Shown piece after piece: positions 59,475 to 64,000 of a DNA stretch of 64,000 nt. This DNA is from UBA2705 sp963977125 (lineage in GTDB: Bacteria; Pseudomonadota; Alphaproteobacteria; Micavibrionales; Micavibrionaceae). Below the pieces are notes generated by a model. It was not told the DNA's origin and did not search any database. It was given only the letters and a program-made list of their open reading frames with translations. Location: assembly GCA_963977125.1 (NCBI GenBank), contig CAXBNJ010000006.1, forward strand, positions 62,001-126,000, in the 5' to 3' direction. A program made the position numbers and the translations under genes. Position 1 is the stretch's first letter, and each line of letters opens with the position of its first letter.

Positions 59475-60092
59475 ATGTTTGATTCTCATATTCGCCCTTA
59501 TATTGACCCACCGCTTAACCTGATAGCGAAAATGCTCGCACATTATGGTGTGTCCGCCAATTTACTTACATTTATAGGCTTTGGCTTTGCGCTATGTTGC
59601 TTTGTTGCTCTGTCATTTGGCTTTTATGGGGCTGCGATTGTTTTTATCGTGCTTAATCGCCTGATGGATGGCTTAGACGGGCCTTTATCGCGACAGACGA
59701 CATCCACTGACTTAGGCGGTTTTCTTGATATTGTTTTTGATTTTATATTCTACTCAGGCACTATTTTCTTCTTTGCTGTGGGCTTTGCTGATTTAACCGT
59801 AAATATGGCTTTGGCTGCGGCCTTCTTGATTTTCAGTTTTATGGGTACAGGCAGCAGTTTCCTAGCTTATGCTATTGTTGCGACGAAACGGGGGGAAAAC
59901 CATGAAGCGCAAGGAAAGAAGTCGTTTTTCTATGCCCATGGCTTGGCAGAAGGGGCGGAGACAATTTTTGTACTGCTGCTTATATGTATCTTTCCTGCGA
60001 GTTTCCTCGCTATTGCTTATATTTATGGCCTGATCTGTTGGGCAACAACTTATGGTCGGATAATGCAGGCTTATCATGGGTTTAAAGACTGA
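59475..60092 (+). CDS. CDP-alcohol phosphatidyltransferase family protein
   Basis: A 205-residue integral membrane enzyme of about six helices, transferring a phospho-alcohol from CDP-alcohol during phospholipid synthesis. The catalytic motif is present around residues 65-89: MDGLDGPLSRQ, GGFLDIVFDF (Asp65, Asp68, Asp85, Asp89). It is the DG-x2-[A]-R-x8-G-x3-D-x3-D pattern, but with Ser at the Ala position and the spacer after Arg one residue shorter than in PgsA. The N-terminus IRPYIDPPLNLIAKML and the basic loop after it resemble the bacterial CDP-OH-PT group of unknown substrate that is often found near TVP38-type genes. No evidence for phosphatidylglycerol versus other products. Start ATG 59475. 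Confidence 0.85.
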   Translation: MFDSHIRPYIDPPLNLIAKMLAHYGVSANLLTFIGFGFALCCFVALSFGFYGAAIVFIVLNRLMDGLDGPLSRQTTSTDLGGFLDIVFDFIFYSGTIFFFAVGFADLTVNMALAAAFLIFSFMGTGSSFLAYAIVATKRGENHEAQGKKSFFYAHGLAEGAETIFVLLLICIFPASFLAIAYIYGLICWATTYGRIMQAYHGFKD

Positions 60093-60193
60093 TTAAGGTT
60101 ATAAGGTTTAATAAAACTCTTGGGGGTGTAACCTTTCTGTTTAGCTGGGCGAATACGATCTGTAGATGATAACCCTTACAGATCAGGCCCCAT

Positions 60194-61627
60194 ATGAGTA
60201 TTGAAATTATTAAACGCTGGCTTCCCTTGCTTATTATTGGCGGTTTTATGGCGGCGGCATATGCGCTTGGCTTACATGAACAAATCTCTTTAAAATTATT
60301 GCAGGATAATAAAGAAGAGCTGTTAAGTGCCGTAGCTGAACATCAGATCATCACAGCGCTTATCTTTATCGCGACTTATATTGTGTTTGTGGCTCTGTCC
60401 TTGCCTGCAGCGACGCTATTGACGCTGAGCAGTGGGTTCTTGTTTGGAACATGGTTAGGGGCGCTCTACACTGTAATGGGGGCGACAATTGGTGCAACTA
60501 TACTTTTTTATATAGCGAAAACTTCATTAGGGGCCGCCCTGCGCGAGAAAGCGGGCGGGCTTTATAAGCGTGTTGAAGGTAATATGAAAGAAAATGCGGT
60601 TGGCTATTTAATGTTTATGCGCCTTGTGCCAGTCTTTCCGTTTTTCTTAGTCAATATTGTGCCAGCGCTTTTTAACGTAAAACCACGTATTTTTATTCTG
60701 ACGACGTTTTTCGGTATTATGCCGGGCAGCTTTGTTTTTGTTAATCTCGGTAAACAGCTCGCCACGATTGAAAGCTTAAATGATTTGGCCTCCACGCAAA
60801 CACTTTTGGCTTTTGCATTGCTCGGGTTTTTTGCTCTTATTCCAACGCTTTATAAGCAGTTCAGAAAACGCAATGCCGCGGCGGCGCTGAGTGTATTGGC
60901 GATTATAGCTTTTCCTCATGCTGGCTATGCAGGGGATGAGGGGCGCAATAAATTTTTAACGGCTTATGATGGTTTGTTAAAAACATATGTGCAGCCTGTG
61001 TACGACCAGGCCATAGCTTATAACGGCGTTGATTATGATGGTTGGGGCGCTGATCCGCGCCATCAAGAAGCGTTAAAACGTTTCTTTGCTGAGAATCCTG
61101 ATGATTACACGGGGGAAGCAAAGAAAGCCTTTTGGATTAACGCTTATAATTTTCTAACCATAGACTTAATTTTGCGCGAAAATGAACGCGAGAGCATAAA
61201 AAACCTAGGCGGTGTATTTACAAGCCCGTGGAAAAAACACTCATGGATGATCGCCCAGCAGGATTACACATTGGATGAGATTGAACATAAAATCCTTCGA
61301 CCGATGAATGATGCGCGCATACATTTCGCAATTAATTGCGCGTCTATTTCTTGCCCCGATTTACGCGCGGAGAGTTATAGAGCTGATAAATTAACAGCGC
61401 AGCTAAACCAACAAGTCAGTTTAACGCTTGGTAATACAGGCAAAGGCTTTGATCAAGCAGGCGGCATAATTTATGTCAGTAAAATCTTTGAATGGTTCGC
61501 GGCTGATTTTAACAATGGCGCCATTAAGGCGTGGCTTGGCGATTATAAACAAATCAATCAAAACGATGATATCAAATTTATGGATTACGATTGGTCCTTA
61601 AATAGCACAAAAAATAAGGCGGAATAA
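60194..61627 (+). CDS. Fusion of TVP38/TMEM64 membrane protein with DUF547 domain
   Basis: A 477-residue two-part protein. Residues 1-225 are a TVP38/TMEM64 (VTT, DedA-related) membrane domain with about six helices, including SSGFLFGTWLGALYT and the re-entrant GATIGATILFY region and MRLVPVFPFFLVNIVPALF, the family hallmark. Residues 229-246 (ALSVLAIIAFPHAGYA) look like a former signal peptide. Residues 250-477 are a DUF547 domain: FWINAYNFLTIDLIL, SPWKKHSWMI, LDEIEHKILRP, IHFAINCASISCPDL (two Cys), AADF. The DUF547 part would be periplasmic. The fusion is in one frame with no stop or frameshift sign. TVP38 domains scramble lipids; DUF547 function is unknown. A MerA-like gene follows by 5 bp. 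Confidence 0.9.
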   Translation: MSIEIIKRWLPLLIIGGFMAAAYALGLHEQISLKLLQDNKEELLSAVAEHQIITALIFIATYIVFVALSLPAATLLTLSSGFLFGTWLGALYTVMGATIGATILFYIAKTSLGAALREKAGGLYKRVEGNMKENAVGYLMFMRLVPVFPFFLVNIVPALFNVKPRIFILTTFFGIMPGSFVFVNLGKQLATIESLNDLASTQTLLAFALLGFFALIPTLYKQFRKRNAAAALSVLAIIAFPHAGYAGDEGRNKFLTAYDGLLKTYVQPVYDQAIAYNGVDYDGWGADPRHQEALKRFFAENPDDYTGEAKKAFWINAYNFLTIDLILRENERESIKNLGGVFTSPWKKHSWMIAQQDYTLDEIEHKILRPMNDARIHFAINCASISCPDLRAESYRADKLTAQLNQQVSLTLGNTGKGFDQAGGIIYVSKIFEWFAADFNNGAIKAWLGDYKQINQNDDIKFMDYDWSLNSTKNKAE

Positions 61628-61631
61628 GGCT

Positions 61632-63065
61632 ATGACAAAAAAATTAAAAGTTGATTTATGTATTATTGGCGCAGGCTCGGGTGGTTTAAGTGTCGCTGCA
61701 GGGGCAGCTCAATTGGGTTTGAGCACAATATTGTTAGAACGCGGCGCGATGGGCGGTGATTGTCTCAATACAGGCTGCGTGCCTTCGAAAGCATTATTGG
61801 CGGCCGCTAAACGCGCCGAGATGCACCGCAAGGGTGATATTAAAGGCATTAAACCGCATGAGCCAGAAATTGACTTTGCAGCAGTGAAAGATCATGTCTT
61901 TGATACGATTAAAACAATTAAACCCAATGACTCTCCTGAACGTTTTAGAGCGCTTGGCGTTAATGTTATTTTGGAAGAGGGACGCTTTATTGGGCGCAAT
62001 ACTGTGCGAGCCGGTGATACGGTTATTCAAGCGCGGCATTTTATTGTTGCCACAGGATCACGCGCAGTAATACCGCCTATCCCTGGTATTGATAAGAAAA
62101 AAGTTTTCACGAATGAGACAATTTTTGATCTGAGGGATAAACCAAGCCATTTGATTATTATTGGTGGCGGGCCCATCGGCCTTGAAATGGCGCAAGCCCA
62201 TCGCCGCTTAGGCTGTGCCGTTTCTGTCTTTGATATGGGATCTATCTTGCCGCGCGATGATCAAAGCAATGTCGCAATCGTCAGACAGGCACTTGTGAAA
62301 GAGGGCATTGATGTGCATGAGGGTGTGTCTATTAAGCTTGCCAAACATGATGAACATGGCGTGACCCTCACAATAGAAAAAGACGGTGCTTTAACCGATG
62401 TGAATGGCTCTCATTTATTAGTCGCTGCAGGGCGCGCGCCGAATATATACGGGTTAGGCCTTGAGGCTGCGGGCATTGAGTATAATAATAAAGGCATAAC
62501 AGTTGATGCGCATTTGCGTACATCGAATAAAAAAATATTCGCCATTGGCGACGTTTCTGGTGGGCCGCAATTCACCCATGTTGCGGGTTATCATGCGGGC
62601 GTTATTATCCGCCAGATCTGTTTTAAAATGTTCTGGGCTAAGGTGGATTATAAGGCTTTGCCGTGGGTCACTTATACAGACCCAGAGCTTGCGCAAGTGG
62701 GCTTAAATGAGGATAGCGCGCGCGCCATACATAATGATGATATTAAAGTGACAGAATGGAGCTTCGATGAAAATGACCGCGCGATTGCTGAGCGTGCAAC
62801 CAAAGGCCAAATCCGCGTTGTGACCAATAAAAAAGGGCTTATTCTTGGTGCCTCTATCGTCGGGCCGCAAGCTGGCGAGTTAATTGGCCTGTGGGCTTTG
62901 GCTATATCAAGCGGCTTAAAAATAGGCGCTATAACCGCCATGATAGCACCTTATCCTACGCTCGGTGAGGCCAGTAAACGCGCTGCAGGGGCATGGTATA
63001 CACCAAGCCTATTTAGCGATAAAACCCGCCGCATTGTTGGCTTGCTTCAAAAGCTGCCTTTATAA
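61632..63065 (+). CDS. FAD pyridine-nucleotide-disulfide oxidoreductase, MerA-like
   Basis: A 477-residue flavoprotein of the mercuric reductase/dihydrolipoamide dehydrogenase superfamily. FAD site IIGAGSGGLSVAAGAAQLG; redox-active pair Cys44 and Cys49 (GGDCLNTGCVPSK); second Rossmann LIIIGGGPIGLEMAQ; FAD motif KIFAIGDVSGGPQF. At the C-terminus APYPTLGEASKRAAG has no His where lipoamide and glutathione reductases have their catalytic His. This fits MerA-like members (PYxTxxE), but the N-terminal metal-binding domain and the C-terminal Cys pair of true MerA are missing, so mercury reduction is unlikely. Substrate unknown. It starts 5 bp after the TVP38-DUF547 gene, a widely seen pairing. Start ATG 61632. 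Confidence 0.88.
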   Translation: MTKKLKVDLCIIGAGSGGLSVAAGAAQLGLSTILLERGAMGGDCLNTGCVPSKALLAAAKRAEMHRKGDIKGIKPHEPEIDFAAVKDHVFDTIKTIKPNDSPERFRALGVNVILEEGRFIGRNTVRAGDTVIQARHFIVATGSRAVIPPIPGIDKKKVFTNETIFDLRDKPSHLIIIGGGPIGLEMAQAHRRLGCAVSVFDMGSILPRDDQSNVAIVRQALVKEGIDVHEGVSIKLAKHDEHGVTLTIEKDGALTDVNGSHLLVAAGRAPNIYGLGLEAAGIEYNNKGITVDAHLRTSNKKIFAIGDVSGGPQFTHVAGYHAGVIIRQICFKMFWAKVDYKALPWVTYTDPELAQVGLNEDSARAIHNDDIKVTEWSFDENDRAIAERATKGQIRVVTNKKGLILGASIVGPQAGELIGLWALAISSGLKIGAITAMIAPYPTLGEASKRAAGAWYTPSLFSDKTRRIVGLLQKLPL

Positions 63066-63162
63066 AGACAAAATTGCATTCAAATTCCGGATATATGTCT
63101 ACCGTATAAGGCATTTATCCAGAGATGTTAAGTGTTAAAAAAACCAAAATAGGAAATATAGA

Positions 63163-63570
63163 ATGAAAGAACTCTCTCAACAAAACAGAATAGAATGGTC
63201 ACTCTTTTTACTACGAGCGGGGGTTTTTATTGTCATGCTTGCGTGGACATTAGATAAATTTATAGACCCAAGTCACGGCGTTAGAATTCTCGAAAAATTC
63301 TATCTTATTGGCGGAATGGGTGAAGGCATTATGATGGTGGTTGGCGCCGTTGAACTGCTTATTATTTTGGCCTTTTTTGGCGGCGTTTGGAAGCGTTGGA
63401 CTTATGGTTTTGTGATGGTTCTTCATGCTATGTCGACTTTTTCTTCGTGGGCATATTATACAGTGAATATAAACCTCTTATTCTTTGCGGCGTGGCCGAT
63501 GCTCGCGGCTTGTATAGCATTGTATTTACTGCGTGATTTAGATGTTAAATTTACATTCAAAAAGCGGTAA
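63163..63570 (+). CDS. DoxX-like small integral membrane protein
   Basis: A 135-residue protein with four hydrophobic helices at about 14-30, 51-73, 79-98 and 103-123, and charged ends (Lys/Arg C-terminus). The helix lengths and LRAGVFIVMLAWTLDKFIDP resemble the DoxX/DoxD-like family, but no diagnostic residue pattern separates it from other four-helix proteins. DoxX proteins in mycobacteria form a redox complex with SodA and SseA; others are uncharacterised. It lies 33 bp before an AhpD-like gene and 97 bp after the MerA-like gene, so these may form one redox-related group. Confidence 0.7.
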   Translation: MKELSQQNRIEWSLFLLRAGVFIVMLAWTLDKFIDPSHGVRILEKFYLIGGMGEGIMMVVGAVELLIILAFFGGVWKRWTYGFVMVLHAMSTFSSWAYYTVNINLLFFAAWPMLAACIALYLLRDLDVKFTFKKR

Positions 63571-63603
63571 AAACAGCGAAGATAATTAACCTAAGGAAAA
63601 AAC

Positions 63604-64000
63604 AATGACAGATTTTAAAATTCACGACGAGAACACAGCCTCTGACCCAACCGCCAAGATGCTATTAAAAAACGCCAAGGATGCATATGGTTTTGTACCA
63701 AATTTACTCGGTACAATGGCCGAAGCTCCAGCGCTTCTTAAGGCTTATATGACGGTAGGAGGGATCTTTGACGAGACATCTTTCACGCCAACAGAGCGTC
63801 AAGTTGTCTTACTTGCATCTAGCCTTTCAAATGGCTGTACATACTGCATGGCAGCTCATACAGCCATTGCAGGAATGCAAAATGTAGAAAATGATGTGGT
63901 GCAAGCGTTACGTGATGACACCCCGATTAAGGATAGGAAACTAGAATCCTTGCGCCGCTTAACTCAAGATATGACCGAGACGCGCGGTTATCCTTCTGAA
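63604..64000 (+). CDS. Carboxymuconolactone decarboxylase/AhpD-like protein (3' end outside window)
   Basis: The first 132 residues of a gene cut by the window end; translation is by hand from ATG 63604. The CxxC-x3-H motif NGCTYCMAAHT (Cys78, Cys81, His85) is the AhpD/CMD active site, with preceding ERQVVLLASSLS and the family N-terminus KDAYGFVPNLLGTMAEAP. Such proteins are alkylhydroperoxidase-type thiol reductases; the substrate of this branch is not known. AGGAAAAAACA upstream is the ribosome site (AAGG at 63594-63597). It follows the DoxX-like gene by 33 bp and is probably cotranscribed. The missing C-terminus cannot be assessed. Confidence 0.88.

Noticed and set aside
61632..63065. Mercury resistance function (MerA)
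   Set aside because: No N-terminal metal domain, no C-terminal Cys pair, and no mer genes around; kept as MerA-like flavoprotein only.

Overview
This 64 kb window is bacterial chromosome of fairly low GC (mid-40s percent by eye, not counted). It comes from a Gram-negative organism with outer-membrane receptors and porins, an LPS heptose-activation enzyme and two-partner-secretion exoproteins. The gene set (glutaryl-CoA dehydrogenase, a 3-hydroxyacyl-CoA dehydrogenase with C-terminal hydratase, YfiR/DUF4154, TRAP-type binding lipoprotein, LDH, TVP38/DUF547) fits a free-living alphaproteobacterium best. That placement is inference, since no rRNA or marker gene is present. I saw no tRNA, rRNA, insertion sequence, prophage or CRISPR array.

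Layout. 1-5.4 kb: 3' end of gcdH, a sodium/solute symporter, and the convergent pmbA/tldD pair. 5.5-10.6 kb: a hybrid histidine kinase, a divergent YfiR-like periplasmic protein and a TonB-dependent receptor, probably one sensory unit. 10.8-12.2 kb: a cold-shock protein and a HAD phosphatase. 12.2-16.6 kb: an ion-homeostasis block (CPA2 antiporter, CorA/ZntB channel, CPA2 antiporter, divergent MscS channel). 16.7-20 kb: a secreted, partly degenerate subtilisin-like protein and a repeat-containing small protein. 20.1-26 kb: a beta-oxidation operon (FadD, thiolase, FadN-type bifunctional enzyme). 26.1-29.6 kb: a zinc-uptake operon (His-rich secreted protein, outer-membrane protein, binding protein, permease) with no ATPase. 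29.6-32.1 kb: a YegD-type Hsp70 and an adenine deaminase-like enzyme.

32.5-54.7 kb is the most accessory-looking part. Two large paralogous TpsA-like exoproteins, one with a lectin-like insert, lie 13 kb apart with no TpsB transporter between or beside them. Around them are a DUF1826-like protein, a DUF4197 protein, topoisomerase III, a TIMP/NTR-like secreted protein, an AhpC/TSA protein, an alpha/beta hydrolase, L-lactate dehydrogenase, a TRAP-type binding lipoprotein coupled to a histidine kinase, a heptose-phosphate adenylyltransferase, a diguanylate cyclase, and a divergent stand-alone HPt/receiver pair.

54.8-64 kb: a NUDIX hydrolase, several small unknowns, an orphan DNA methyltransferase, a YchJ-like protein with a zinc alcohol dehydrogenase, a CDP-alcohol phosphatidyltransferase, a TVP38-DUF547 fusion with a MerA-like flavoprotein, and a DoxX-like protein with an AhpD-like protein cut by the window end.

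The main theme is envelope sensing and signalling: two histidine kinases beside periplasmic partner proteins, a free HPt and receiver, and a c-di-GMP synthase. I found no unmistakable new system. The best leads are the YfiR/TonB-receptor/kinase unit, the binding-lipoprotein/kinase pair, the degenerate subtilase, and the TVP38-DUF547 fusion.
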